From Chitinophagaceae bacterium (GTDB taxonomy: Bacteria; Bacteroidota; Bacteroidia; Chitinophagales; Chitinophagaceae), in the NCBI GenBank assembly GCA_016706055.1, contig JADJKL010000015.1:1-53825 (forward strand): 53,825 nucleotides of DNA, in the 5' to 3' direction. The translations under genes were made by a program, and so were the position numbers. Under the pieces are notes generated by a model that was given only the letters and a program-made list of their open reading frames with translations, had not been told where the DNA came from and did no database searches. Position 1 is the first letter of the stretch. Each line of letters begins with the position of its first letter. This document shows positions 18,019 through 28,284 of this stretch, in pieces.

Positions 18019-18435
18019 TCAGGCACCTGCATTTATTTCTATAATTTTTGAATATTCCAGTTCCTTATTTTTGTTAATCAGTTTAATGCGATAAAGAATT
18101 TTGCCGCTATTAACCTTTTCGTAAAACTGGTATTGATCCGAACTCATTTTATCAGTACCGAAAACAAGAGCTGCTAACGAAAAGTTTCCCCCATCTGAGC
18201 TTTTTTCCACTTCGAATTTATCTGCAGTTTCATTTTCACTTATGTTCCAGGTAAGCTTTACTTTCTCATTACTTATTTTTCCTTCAATACTGATAAATTT
18301 TGGTGTAGAAAAAGTGGTGGTGGCTTGTGGAAAGGATGGTAAACTTCCAAAAGGGGATATTTCAGTTTGTGCATTTGAGGGATGGAAAAAAATCCTCATC
18401 GCAATTATTAAAATTAGGGCTGTGTACTTTGTCAT
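18019..18435 (-). CDS. Small secreted fibronectin-like protein lacking a sorting domain
   Basis: 138 aa from ATG 18435 (MTKYTALILIIAMRIF, a signal peptide; an upstream ATG at 18474 adds 13 non-signal residues). After the signal, about 85 residues (ISNEKVKLTWNIS ... KFEVEKSSDGGNFSL ... YRIKLINKNKELEYSKII) match the fibronectin-like linker domain found just before the T9SS sorting domain in the large secreted proteins of this window, for example at 12435 and 25931. The protein ends where the sorting domain would begin. It may be a truncated cargo gene or a genuine small exported protein. Confidence 0.65.
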   Translation of the reverse strand: MTKYTALILIIAMRIFFHPSNAQTEISPFGSLPSFPQATTTFSTPKFISIEGKISNEKVKLTWNISENETADKFEVEKSSDGGNFSLAALVFGTDKMSSDQYQFYEKVNSGKILYRIKLINKNKELEYSKIIEINAGA

Positions 18436-18737
18436 TTCTAGGGGGTTTGAATTACGGCTATTCAAGTTGCCCACAGAAATATTGGATGTTAGTTTTGGTT
18501 ACGACCCCAGACCATTTGCAAATATTACTTTAAAACTGTACTTGATTCGAAAAAGTGGAGAATCTGGTACGGATGTTTATCGTAGTTTTACGTGGGTTTA
18601 TGTGGTTTTCTGTAACTGGAACAAACCTAATAATTGAGGTTAATAAATGCAAGTCTTTTGTGTTTTATTTTTTTAAAAATAATAATTAAATATATGGAGA
18701 ATCAACATTTACTACTTTTATCAGTTATATACTAATA

Positions 18738-19672
18738 ATGAGCACTATCGTCAGCGTTAAAAATCTGTACAAAAATTTCAAGGAGATAAAAGCGGTAAAT
18801 GACCTTTCTTTCTCAGTAGAGCAGGGTCAGATATATGGCTTTCTGGGGCAAAATGGAGCAGGTAAATCTACGACCATCAGAATGCTACTCACATTAATAA
18901 AGCCAACTTCAGGTGTTATTGAAATATTCGGGCTGAATTTGCAAAAGCATCGTAAGGAAGTGCTGAGGCAGATCGGTGCAATAATCGAAAGACCTGACTT
19001 GTATAAATACCTCACAGCATTGGAGAACCTGCGAATTTTCGCCGCTATGAGCGGTGTAAAAATCTCGGAAAAGAAATTATTGGATCAGTTAGCAATGGTA
19101 GGTCTAGCCGAAAGAGCACATAGTAAAGTGAAAACATATTCGCAGGGGATGAAGCAACGATTGGGCATTGCAACGGCGTTAGTACACAATCCGCAATTGG
19201 TAATATTAGATGAGCCAACGAATGGTCTGGATCCGCAAGGAATTGCAGATGTTAGAAACCTTATTTTACAGTTAAGCAAAGAAATGAATAAGACATTGCT
19301 TATCTCTTCCCATTTATTAAGCGAAGTTGAATTAATAGCTGATTCAATGATTATTATTGACAAAGGAGAAAAATAGTGGAGGGTAAAGTGAATGATTTGT
19401 TTGATCCAGCAGAAACTATCATTGAGTTAAAAACCATTGATCATGAATCCATGTATGAAAAACTAAAGCAATCGTCTTTGCAATCTTTTGTACATGGAAA
19501 AAGAAATGATTGTATTTTATTGAAGTTGCACAGGCAACAAGTGCCGGATGTAATAAAGCAACTGGTTAATTTGGATGTTCCGATACTTTCATTTCATTCT
19601 AAACATTCATTAGAAGATTATTTTTTATCATTAACAACAGGATCGCAGCATGTGGAAGCTCTTAAAAATTGA
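18738..19672 (+). CDS. ABC-2 transporter ATPase, frameshifted
   Basis: About 311 aa when repaired; ATP-binding subunit of a BcrA/YtrB-type exporter on the cytoplasmic face. Walker A GQNGAGKST, signature YSQGMKQRLGIA, Walker B LVILDEPTNGLD, and the switch His in ISSHLL are all intact in the first 200 residues. The first frame stops at 19376 right after IIIDKGEK. The C-terminal regulatory part (VEGKVNDLFDPAETIIEL) continues in the next frame to 19672. One extra A in the A-run at about 19369-19373 would read GEKIVEGKV without a break. The stop overlaps the permease start by 23 nt. The split is probably a sequence error. Confidence 0.88.
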
Positions 19673-20539
19673 ACTGTTTAAAATATTTAAACGGCCCAGA
19701 ACATATATTGCTTTTGGTGCCATTGCTGCTATTGTTTTTTTAATCCAGATAGCTTTAAAATATGATGGCAAATCTTATATTGATTTGTTGTTAAGTAATC
19801 TTTCAGGTTCTTTTGAATTTGACGATGAATTTAAAAACAACTATTGAATGGGTACCTTATCTGTTTTGTAATTCTGAATACATTATTAATTCAGATGCCG
19901 TTGCTGGTTGCATTAATAGCTGGCGATTCAATTGCTGGAGAAGCCAATATGGGCACATTGCGTTTGTCAATGACAAAACCTATTAGCCGAACTGAATACA
20001 TGTTGGTAAAATTTACAGCATCATTGATTTATACATTGGCATTATTGGTATTGATGGCGTTGCTGGCTTTATTTGGAAGCATGTTGATCTTTGGGACAAA
20101 TGATATGGTAGTGTTGCGGTCGGAAGGTATTGAGCAAATAAAAAAATTCGATGTATTATGGCGTTACTTTGCAGCTTTTGGATTTGCTGCTGTAGCATTA
20201 ACTACTGTTTCGGCATTAGCTTTTTTATTAAGTGTATTTGCAGAAAATTCGATAGGTCCAATTATAGCTACCATGAGTATTGTTATTGTTTTTACTATAC
20301 TTTCTGAAATGAATATTCCGATTTACGATGAAACCATCAAGCCGTATTTATTTACTTCGCATATGGTGGCATGGAAAGGGTTTTTTTATGTAAAAGCAAA
20401 TGCTGAAGGCACAACAATTAATGGAAGTATTGAAAATCTTCCGGCAGTATTAAGAAGCCTTGGCATCCTTATCGTTTATATTTTCGTCTTTTTGGGCGCA
20501 GCCATTTGGGTATTTAGAAAAAAAGATATTTTGACATAA
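19650..20539 (+). CDS. ABC-2 transporter permease, frameshifted
   Basis: About 297 aa when repaired; membrane subunit partnering the ATPase before it. It begins MWKLLKIELFKIFKRPRTYI with a first helix at about 17-36. The frame stops at 19847 after FKNNY and resumes from about 19844 as LNGYLICFVILNTLLIQ, with five further helices (LVALIAGDSIAGE is the conserved motif after helix 2). Adding one T in TATTG at about 19841-19845 restores FKNNYLNGYLICF. Substrate unknown; homologous systems export antibiotics or lipids. Confidence 0.86.
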
Positions 20540-20548
20540 TAAAAGAGA

Positions 20549-21216
20549 ATGAAAAAGATTATAATTTTAGTAATCTAAAGGCACAAACTGCTGAAGAAGT
20601 AATTGCCAAGGTAAAAGCTAAGTTGGAAAAGGTAAATGATTATGAGGCAAAAGGAAAAATGAAAACAAATGTTATTTTTATAAAAGCGCCGATAGCGAAT
20701 GTAAAAGTGTATTATAAAAAACCAAATAAATTACGAATCAACAATGAATCAGGTATTTCCTTTATTCCTAAAGGCTCAATGAATATTAATCTCAACAATA
20801 TTTTTATTAATACCGAAGGCTTTGATTTAATTGATATGGGAAAAGAAGATAAAACAGCATTTCGGATTATCAAGCTTTTGCCAAAAGATGAAAACTCCGA
20901 TGTTGTGCTTTCAACCGTATATGTTGATGAACAGCAATTATTAATAAGAAAGGCAAAGACAACAACTAAGGAAAACGGAACCTATGAATTGGAAATGACC
21001 TACGGCAAATATGCTGCCTGGGGTTTGGCAGACAAAGTAAACTTTCAGTTTAATACAAAGGACTATAAACTTCCAAAAGGAATCACTTTTGATTACGATG
21101 ATGGAAGTAAGAAAAAAACTCCTTCAGATAAAATAAAAAATAAGAAAGGACAGGTTGAGATAGTTTACTCCAATTATATAATTAATAGAGGAGTTTCAGA
21201 TACGGTTTTTCAATAG
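20549..21216 (+). CDS. LolA-like periplasmic protein, disrupted at the signal peptide
   Basis: About 210 aa. The clean frame is readable from LKAQTAEEVIAKVKAKLEKV (about 20575) to 21216. It has the beta-rich shape of outer-membrane lipoprotein-sorting proteins (KMKTNVIFIKAPIANVKVYY, YYKKPNKLRI, YGLADKVNFQF-like strands). ATG 20549 opens MKKIIILVI, the start of a signal peptide, but a stop follows at once in that frame. The join needs at least one indel near 20575, and even then the signal would be short, so several bases may be missing. It directly follows the ABC permease, suggesting that the three genes export or sort a lipid-like cargo. Confidence 0.65.
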
Positions 21217-21226
21217 CAATTAATTC

Positions 21227-22312
21227 TTATTCTTCAATTGCCTCATCTCTTACATTGGCAAACATTGAGGCAGTCATTTTTCGCATCGGATTTTTTCTGT
21301 TATCTGCAAAACCGTTGCGGCGATTTAAAATATCAATACATTCAAAAACAGAATGCATAAAGGATGAATGATCCGCTTTATTCTTTCCTGCAATATCAAA
21401 AGCTACACCATGATCTGGCGATGTTCTAACTGAAGGAAGGCCTGCAGTAAAATTTATTCCTTCCCCAATGGCTAGTGCTTTAAAAGGAATTAATCCCTGA
21501 TCATGATACATGGCTAATACTGCATCAAAGTTTTCATAGCCGCCTCTTGCAAAAAAAGCATCAGCGCTGTATGGACCCACTACAAGCATATTATTATTTT
21601 TTGCTTCGCGGATAGCAGGTTTAATGATTGTTTCTTCCTCGTCACCAATTAATCCTTCATCCCCAGCATGAGGATTTAATCCTAATACTGCGATCCTCGG
21701 TTTATCAATTCCAAAATCTTTTTGTAAACTCTGATGCATAATATTGAGTTTACTCAATATTTTTTCTTTGGTAATATGTTGAGCAATTTCTTTTACAGGT
21801 ACATGTTCAGTAACTAATGCTACTCTTAGGTTGTTGGCACAAAGCATCATCACTACATCATTTACACCAAAAATTTCTTTTAGAAAAGGAGTGTGTCCAG
21901 TAAAATTGAAATCAGTTGATTGTATATTTTTTTTATGAATAGGTGCTGTTACTAACCCATCAATTTGTTTTTGTTTTAAAGCAGCTACTGCGGTTTGTAG
22001 TGAAAGAATTGCATATTTACCACCTTCATTACTTAGTTGACCGGGATTAATATTCACTTCTTCTTCCCAGCAGGTAAAAAGGTTTACCTGTTTAGTATTG
22101 ATACGGGTAAAATCGTTTGTACTTTGATAACTAAAAGTTACTTCAGGAATTGCTTTTTTATAAAAATTAATAGCTTTATTGGAAGCAAAGATTACCGGAG
22201 TGCAGTGATCAAGAATTCGATGATCGGAGAATGTTTTAATAATTATCTCTATACCGATTCCATTCAAATCGCCGCAGGAAATGCCGATAACTGGTTTTGC
22301 TGTTGGGGTCAT
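21227..22312 (-). CDS. pdxA: 4-hydroxythreonine-4-phosphate dehydrogenase
   Basis: 361-aa NAD-dependent, metal-requiring enzyme of the DXP-dependent vitamin B6 route: it oxidises 4-phosphohydroxy-L-threonine, and after decarboxylation gives 3-amino-2-oxopropyl phosphate for PdxJ. Family motifs are all present: GISCGDLNGIGIEII at the N-terminus, TAPIHKKNI with metal His, LGLNPHAGDEGLIGDEE, and AMYHDQGLIPFK. Length is slightly above the bacterial norm. It converges with the LolA-like gene with a 10-nt gap. Downstream transcription is opposed, and the 520-nt region behind its start separates it from the secreted-protein island. Confidence 0.96.
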   Translation of the reverse strand: MTPTAKPVIGISCGDLNGIGIEIIIKTFSDHRILDHCTPVIFASNKAINFYKKAIPEVTFSYQSTNDFTRINTKQVNLFTCWEEEVNINPGQLSNEGGKYAILSLQTAVAALKQKQIDGLVTAPIHKKNIQSTDFNFTGHTPFLKEIFGVNDVVMMLCANNLRVALVTEHVPVKEIAQHITKEKILSKLNIMHQSLQKDFGIDKPRIAVLGLNPHAGDEGLIGDEEETIIKPAIREAKNNNMLVVGPYSADAFFARGGYENFDAVLAMYHDQGLIPFKALAIGEGINFTAGLPSVRTSPDHGVAFDIAGKNKADHSSFMHSVFECIDILNRRNGFADNRKNPMRKMTASMFANVRDEAIEE

Positions 22313-22832
22313 ACTAATAAGTTGAGGGTAAAAATACTGGAATTCAGACGGATTGGGTCGTATCCTGATTTTGACACTCTTAGATATGCTTATTGGAGGA
22401 TTAAAGAGGATAGGTTTGTCGTTGAAGTTGAAAAAATAAAGTGGTGCTTTTTACTTAGCAGAATAATCAATTTTTGAAAGCTACAGCTTATCAAATGCTA
22501 AGGTTTAATTTAAACACACAACGTATAAACCCATTTTACACTAGGTAATATAAAGCCTCATTAATTTTTTTTAGTAGTATATAAGCCACATCATTTTCAG
22601 ATCATCTTCACTTCTATTTATTTAATTTTTTATGAAAATTTTCAGTTACTGTATTTTTCTATAGTGTATTTACTTATGGACTCATTTTTTTAAAAGTGTT
22701 TTTACTTAACTTTTTATGAAAATGCCCGATGGTATTGTTTTCCTCAAAACTATTTTTCATCTTCGTTATCAAATCCAATTAAATCCGTACAGTTAGTTGT
22801 AAAAGAGCTAACTGCGGCAAACCTTTTTAGTT
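22313..22832. other. Gene-free region between pdxA and the secreted-protein island
   Basis: 520 nt, AT-rich, divergent promoter region for pdxA (minus) and the 22833 gene (plus). It holds two copies of TTTTATGAAAAT (near 22629 and 22710) and a perfect 7-bp hairpin, CAGTTAG (22790-22796) and CTAACTG (22808-22814), just before the downstream ATG. No RNA gene was recognised. Confidence 0.45.
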
Positions 22833-25800
22833 ATGAAAACCAATCTACTCCGGCTATCATTTTTTACGATAGCATTTTCTTTTCTCACTTTAGGCAACAC
22901 GGTTTTTGCACAATCAATAGATTGCACAAATCCTTCCATAACTTATGATATGACTGCTGCTAATGCAGCAAGAAGCGGCGCTACTAATCCAACGCTAACT
23001 AATTGGGGAACTTTTACTAATCCTTTTTCATGGGAAACCAATTCAACAGCAAGCATATTGGTTACAAACGCTAACGTTACAGCAGTACATGCCGGGGTAA
23101 GTGGCACAAATGTTTTTTACGGAAGTAATAATAATATACCTGCTGATCTAATCAGTAAACAAACATTTAACTTGTACAGAGGCCCTATAACGTTAACAGG
23201 CCGGTTTCTTAATTTTTCTACTTCTAATCAATATAATGAAGCTTTTCTTTCAATTATTCCTGATGATTATTCAACTGCAGTTCCTGTGGGGCAAGCAGGA
23301 GCCGCGGCAGTAAACAGCCGTGTTGGTATTTCTGTAGGAGGTACAATTAATGGTGCAAATCTTACTATTTATGATAACAGAGATGCTAGTTCATCTTCAG
23401 TTAGTATTGCCTCTGCAGCACGGCCCGCAGCAATGACAACGAATACCTGGTACACATTATCCGCTACTTTTGATATACAGGATGGAAATGTTGTTATTAC
23501 CAACGTAAGTGTAAACGGAACAACAGTTGGGTTTGCTTACCCAGTGGTAATTGGTTCTTCTTACTATCCAACACAGGTTTCTACACAAACTTTTACCTGG
23601 GTCAACAGTGTACGGGCTGTTGCTTCTGTGGATGATCTTTTGGATGATTTTACCATTACTACAAATCCCTGTTATAGTATAAACGGAACAGTATTTAATG
23701 ATGCAAACGGCTTAACAGATGGTATTGTTAACGGTACAGGAATCAATAATCCTGCAGGCAGTACAATCTATGCTGTGCTGGTAGATGAAAATGAAAATAT
23801 TGTTAACTCAGTAACAGTAGCTGCCGGAGGTACATATTCATTTAGTAATGTTCCGGGGGGAATTTTTGAAGTACGTCTAACTAACAAAACTCCCGGTGCA
23901 GTAAATACCGATGCACCGCCAGCTTCTTTACCGGCAGGATGGATTAATACTGGTGAAAATATTGGGGTAACAGCAGGAAATGACGGAGGTGCAAATGGAA
24001 GCATTATTGTAGGCACAACTGGTTCTACCAATGTAAACTTTGGAATTCAGGCATATACTGCCGCTGCTTATGCTATTGACTGTATTAATAATGTAATGAC
24101 GTTTGATATGACCTCCAGCAATGCACAAATCAGTAATAGTGCTAACCAGTCAAGCACCGGCATAAATAATCCTACTGTTTGGGCAAGTGTTACCAATAGG
24201 TTTGCTTGGGAAGCTTTTGGAACAGATGCTAATTTATATGGAACGGCTGCTGCAATTCCACAACATGCAGATCTGAGTGGAATAAATAACCCGACAAATG
24301 TATTTTTTGGCGGAGTCTGGCAAAATGCAAATAAGGATAATACTGGACAGGTATCTGCCGATTTTATAAGTAAAAACACTTTTGCGCTTAGTGCTGCAAG
24401 TGGGCCAATTACTTTAGTAGGCAGGTTTTTAAATAAATCTCTTTATACTGAAGAGAATGAATCGTATTTATTGCTATTACCCAATAGTTATACTCACTTT
24501 CAGCCTTTAGGAAGATATGACCCTCCTGGTTTCGGAGCTTCTGTTCAACGAGAAGGTATTTTTATAGGAGGTAATATCAGCACAAGTCTAGCAATATTTG
24601 ATAACCATAGTGCAACCGTAGCAACTACAGTGCCTGCGAGTCTTGCATCATGGGGCGGTCTTGCACCTGCAGCTAATACTTGGTACACTTTATCAGCAAC
24701 ATTTGATGTGCAGGGTACTAATCTTGTAGTAACCAATGTAAGTGTGAATGGAGTTACTGCAAATTTTAATGTTGCTCCAACGTTTAAGCCATATCCTATT
24801 GTCGTAGGAACCGTAGCAACACATTCTTGGATTAGTAGTATGAGAGTAGCAGCATCTGCAGATGATTTAATGGATGATTTTACGATTATAAGAAATCCTT
24901 GTATTTATGGTAATGTATTTCATGATAAAAATGGGATGAACGATTATTATGTAAATGGTACAGGTATTGGCATAGCATCTGGCACACAATTATATGTAGT
25001 ACTTGTAAATGGTTCTGGAAATGTTGTTAAGTCGGTTGCAGTAGCAGCAGATGGTACCTATTCAATAAGCAATGTAACTCCCGGAAACTATACAACGAGG
25101 TTATGTACTTCAGCCGGAACGGTAGGAAATCCTGCGCCTGCGGCTTCGCTACCTGCTCTTTGGGCTAATACAGGTGAGAACATTGGTGCTGGAGCTGGTA
25201 GTGATGGAGTAACTAACGGAATTATGTTAGCTGTAAATCCTACAGCCGGAACAAGACTTACCGGAGCTTCACCGGTTTTAACTAATTCAACGGGTGTATT
25301 TATCAATTTCGGAATAAACTTTGGTCCCCTTCCTGTAACATTAGTAAGCTTTACAGCTGCAAAGCAAGAAAAAATTGTGTTGCTTAAATGGGCAACTGCA
25401 ACGGAAATAGATAATGACTATTTTATTATTGAAAGAAGCAGCGATGGTACAAACTGGGAAACAATTAGCCAAGTTCCAACACAAGGTAATGGCAGTAATT
25501 TACAATACTATCAGGGTAAAGACATGACTCCACTATCTGGAGTAAATTTTTATCGCTTAAAGCAAGTTGATATTGACGGCAAATTCGTTTATTCAAAAAC
25601 AGTGATGGTAGATATGCGGCATAACAACGAGCAAACCCTTATGCTTATGCCCAACCCTGTCATTGGTGATGGACTTACTTTGATCTTATCAGACATTGAA
25701 GCAACTAATAATTGTAAAATACTACTGTATGATATGACTGGAAAAATAACGAAAACATATAACTGGCCACTTGTAAAAGGAACAAACAATATTACCATCA

Positions 25801-25892
25801 ACGGTATGCAGACATTAGCAAAAGGAGTTTACCAGATTATTGTAGAAGATCAATACGGCCGGAAAATTGGCAAGGCAAGATTTATAAAATAA
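22833..25892 (+). CDS. Large T9SS-secreted protein with an internal ~400-aa duplication
   Basis: 1019 aa, intact. Signal peptide (FFTIAFSFLTLGNTVFAQ). Two similar units follow: about 29-415 and 418-800. Each starts with a Cys-Asn segment (SIDCTNPSITYDMT; AIDCINNVMTFDMT), continues as a lectin-like beta domain (WYTLSATFDIQ; WYTLSATFDVQ), and ends with an SdrD-B/prealbumin-like domain (GTVFNDANGLTDG; GNVFHDKNGMNDY). A fibronectin-like linker (LPVTLVSFTAAKQEKIVLLKW) and a T9SS type A sorting domain (LMLMPNPVIGDGL ... KGVYQIIVED ... ARFIK) finish the protein. The architecture suggests a surface adhesin or glycan-binding protein. It precedes the sialidase gene by 38 nt, so the two may be one transcript. 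Confidence 0.9.
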   Translation: MKTNLLRLSFFTIAFSFLTLGNTVFAQSIDCTNPSITYDMTAANAARSGATNPTLTNWGTFTNPFSWETNSTASILVTNANVTAVHAGVSGTNVFYGSNNNIPADLISKQTFNLYRGPITLTGRFLNFSTSNQYNEAFLSIIPDDYSTAVPVGQAGAAAVNSRVGISVGGTINGANLTIYDNRDASSSSVSIASAARPAAMTTNTWYTLSATFDIQDGNVVITNVSVNGTTVGFAYPVVIGSSYYPTQVSTQTFTWVNSVRAVASVDDLLDDFTITTNPCYSINGTVFNDANGLTDGIVNGTGINNPAGSTIYAVLVDENENIVNSVTVAAGGTYSFSNVPGGIFEVRLTNKTPGAVNTDAPPASLPAGWINTGENIGVTAGNDGGANGSIIVGTTGSTNVNFGIQAYTAAAYAIDCINNVMTFDMTSSNAQISNSANQSSTGINNPTVWASVTNRFAWEAFGTDANLYGTAAAIPQHADLSGINNPTNVFFGGVWQNANKDNTGQVSADFISKNTFALSAASGPITLVGRFLNKSLYTEENESYLLLLPNSYTHFQPLGRYDPPGFGASVQREGIFIGGNISTSLAIFDNHSATVATTVPASLASWGGLAPAANTWYTLSATFDVQGTNLVVTNVSVNGVTANFNVAPTFKPYPIVVGTVATHSWISSMRVAASADDLMDDFTIIRNPCIYGNVFHDKNGMNDYYVNGTGIGIASGTQLYVVLVNGSGNVVKSVAVAADGTYSISNVTPGNYTTRLCTSAGTVGNPAPAASLPALWANTGENIGAGAGSDGVTNGIMLAVNPTAGTRLTGASPVLTNSTGVFINFGINFGPLPVTLVSFTAAKQEKIVLLKWATATEIDNDYFIIERSSDGTNWETISQVPTQGNGSNLQYYQGKDMTPLSGVNFYRLKQVDIDGKFVYSKTVMVDMRHNNEQTLMLMPNPVIGDGLTLILSDIEATNNCKILLYDMTGKITKTYNWPLVKGTNNITINGMQTLAKGVYQIIVEDQYGRKIGKARFIK

Positions 25893-25930
25893 AAATTTCT
25901 ATATCCACTATTTATATAAAAACCAAGACG

Positions 25931-28111
25931 ATGAATTACAGATTTATTTTAACGGGACTCTCGTTTGTTATGTTTTTTTTAATTACTGAGTATTCTTTTG
26001 CAAACGCACCAGAAAAACCTTTTACTGCAAGCTCAGTAACAATTGCGCAGACACAATTACCCGCAGGTAAAGGAGATGTTAACCAACGGATCATTTCTAT
26101 TAATGTAAAGATTACTGGTTCAGCTCAAAATCTTACTTCTATTACACTTACAATGGGCGGCACAACGAATAAAGCAGATGTTACAAATATCAAAGTGTAC
26201 TATTCCGGAACTAGTAGCCGGTTCTTTCCTTTAGGTACTCAATTTGGATCTACAGCAACACCTCCGGCTACCACCACAACAAATTTTACGATTACGGGTA
26301 CTCAGTCTATAACCAATGCAGCAGGTGGCCATTACTTTTGGGTAACTTATGATTTAGCCGCAGGCGCAACAGAAGGAAATGTATTAGATGCCGTTTGCAA
26401 ATCTGTTATAGTTGGAGGAGGAACAACAACTTTAAGTGCAGGAGCTTCTAATCCTACAGGTTCCAGCATTATATTATTGGCTAATAAAGTTGTATTCAAA
26501 CCAAATGATATAGTAACCGATGGCGGAGTGCCGACTGTATCGCAAAATTTCCGTATTCCTGCTATTATTACTGCTGCTAACGGTGATATTGTTACAGCAA
26601 CAGATGCAAGATTTGGTTCTTCCGGCGACTTACCTTTAAAGGCAGATATTATAATCAAACGCAGTACAGATAACGGCCAAACATGGCTTGCACCGCAAAC
26701 CATAGCTGATTATGGTGTTGAAGGTGCAGGTGATGCATCATTGATTTTAGATAAAACAAATGGCAATATTATTTGTCTTTTTGCTTCGCATAATGGTCTG
26801 GCATTATCCACTCCTGCTGATCCGATTCGTTTGAATGTGACGAAGAGTACCGATAACGGAGCCACTTGGAGTGCTCCCGTTAATATTACCAATCAGATTT
26901 ATGGGTCAGGTTGCAGCAATCCCACTACAAAAAGCTGGTATTTTGTTTGGATATCTGCTGGCAGGCAAACGCAGTTGAGTAGCGGAAGGCTTGTTGCAGT
27001 TGTGGGGGTAAGAAAGGTATCTGGTGGAGCTATCAGTAACACCATTATTTATTCGGATGATCATGGCACCACTTGGAACATTGAAACAAATACAACGAAC
27101 ACCGGTATTGGAGGAGGTGATGAGTCTCATCTTGTGCAATTAAATAACGGGAACCTTGTAATGAGCAGCCGGATTAATGTTAATGGACTTAGAAAGTACA
27201 GGGTATCTACTGATCTTGGAGCAACTTGGGGAGCTCAGTCTTCCTGGAGTGAGATAGACGATTCTAGATGTAATGGAGATTTTGTACGATATTCCTCTAC
27301 TACTTCAGGGGATAATATGAATATTCTACTTCATACTATACCCGCCAATACCTCAGGTACAAGGCAAAACTTAACAGTTTTCGCAAGCCAAGATGAAGGA
27401 ACGACTTGGCCTATTAAAAAAAATATTTTCCCAGGCCTTGCACAATATTCAAGTATTACAAGGTTATCAGATGGGACAATCGGTTTGTATTATGAAATGG
27501 CAGATCCAGGTACACCATTTGAAATGTATTTTGCCCGTTTCAGTTTAAACTGGTTAGGCATTTCCGGATTTATGACACTGCCTGTTCATTTTATAGACTT
27601 TAACGGACGTTTGCTTCCATCAGGCGAAGTAAAATTAGATTGGAATGCAGCAGCAGATAATGAACACAGTCATTTCGAAGTGGAGAGGTCTGCTGGACAG
27701 CTAAATTTTACTATGCTGGGAAGAGTGGAATCTCCTTACAGTTTTCTTGATAAGCATCCATTAACTGGAATTAATTATTATCGTATAAAGGCCGTGAACA
27801 AGGACGGTAGTCATCAATATAGTAAGGTTATTAAGATAATGAATAATGCTGTTCGTATAGCAGTATCAATGTATCCAAACCCGGTTTCAGATAAATTATC
27901 CGTAGAGCTTACTGCTGAAAAACCTGACAATATCACTTTACAGGTTTCAGATATACATGGACGAATAATATTGGAAAAAGATTATGCTATTAATATAAAC
28001 AATACAGCCCTTTCTTTAGATGTAATGGCATGGAAGCCGCAGTTGTATATACTTAAAGTATTGGATGGTAGTAACAAAGTACTCTCAGTTCAAAAATTCA
28101 TAAAAAGATAA
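25931..28111 (+). CDS. T9SS-secreted exo-alpha-sialidase (GH33-like)
   Basis: 726 aa, intact. Signal peptide (LSFVMFFLITEYSFA), then a BNR-associated N-terminal beta domain (about 30-180). The six-bladed propeller follows, with the FRIP motif holding the first catalytic-site Arg (Arg208), the acid/base Asp in TATDARF, and five Asp boxes (STDNGQTW, STDNGATW, SDDHGTTW, STDLGATW, SQDEGTTW). Glu398 sits in GGGDESHL and the nucleophile Tyr in IGLYYEM (520-521). Sialidases release terminal sialic acids from glycans. A fibronectin-like linker and sorting domain (MYPNPVSDKLSV ... QKFIKR) send it through T9SS to the surface. No sialic-acid uptake or catabolic genes are in the window. A perfect terminator follows at 28176. 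Confidence 0.93.
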   Translation: MNYRFILTGLSFVMFFLITEYSFANAPEKPFTASSVTIAQTQLPAGKGDVNQRIISINVKITGSAQNLTSITLTMGGTTNKADVTNIKVYYSGTSSRFFPLGTQFGSTATPPATTTTNFTITGTQSITNAAGGHYFWVTYDLAAGATEGNVLDAVCKSVIVGGGTTTLSAGASNPTGSSIILLANKVVFKPNDIVTDGGVPTVSQNFRIPAIITAANGDIVTATDARFGSSGDLPLKADIIIKRSTDNGQTWLAPQTIADYGVEGAGDASLILDKTNGNIICLFASHNGLALSTPADPIRLNVTKSTDNGATWSAPVNITNQIYGSGCSNPTTKSWYFVWISAGRQTQLSSGRLVAVVGVRKVSGGAISNTIIYSDDHGTTWNIETNTTNTGIGGGDESHLVQLNNGNLVMSSRINVNGLRKYRVSTDLGATWGAQSSWSEIDDSRCNGDFVRYSSTTSGDNMNILLHTIPANTSGTRQNLTVFASQDEGTTWPIKKNIFPGLAQYSSITRLSDGTIGLYYEMADPGTPFEMYFARFSLNWLGISGFMTLPVHFIDFNGRLLPSGEVKLDWNAAADNEHSHFEVERSAGQLNFTMLGRVESPYSFLDKHPLTGINYYRIKAVNKDGSHQYSKVIKIMNNAVRIAVSMYPNPVSDKLSVELTAEKPDNITLQVSDIHGRIILEKDYAININNTALSLDVMAWKPQLYILKVLDGSNKVLSVQKFIKR

Positions 28112-28175
28112 AAAAGTATATCGTTTCCACACTCCAATGAATGTCATTGATTTTTCTAATGATATAATTATATAC

Positions 28176-28218
28176 TAGGAATCAGTTAACTCGCCGCAAC
28201 TGATTCCTATATTTTTTT
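28176..28218 (+). terminator. Intrinsic terminator after the sialidase gene
   Basis: TAGGAATCAGTT (28176-28187) pairs perfectly with AACTGATTCCTA (28198-28209), loop of 10 nt, then TATTTTTTT. Confidence 0.93.
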
Positions 28219-28284
28219 ACATTCATAATTGTTTATAAATAAGTAAAGTCGCTTTTAAGTGATCGATGGACTAAACAGATCACT

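Noticed and set aside
18242..18637. Plus-strand ORFs of 131 and 68 codons
   Set aside because: They are antisense to the secreted fibronectin-like gene and its upstream region and have no protein-like features.
22037..22477. Plus-strand ORF of 146 codons overlapping the pdxA start
   Set aside because: It is antisense to conserved pdxA sequence and has no recognisable domain.
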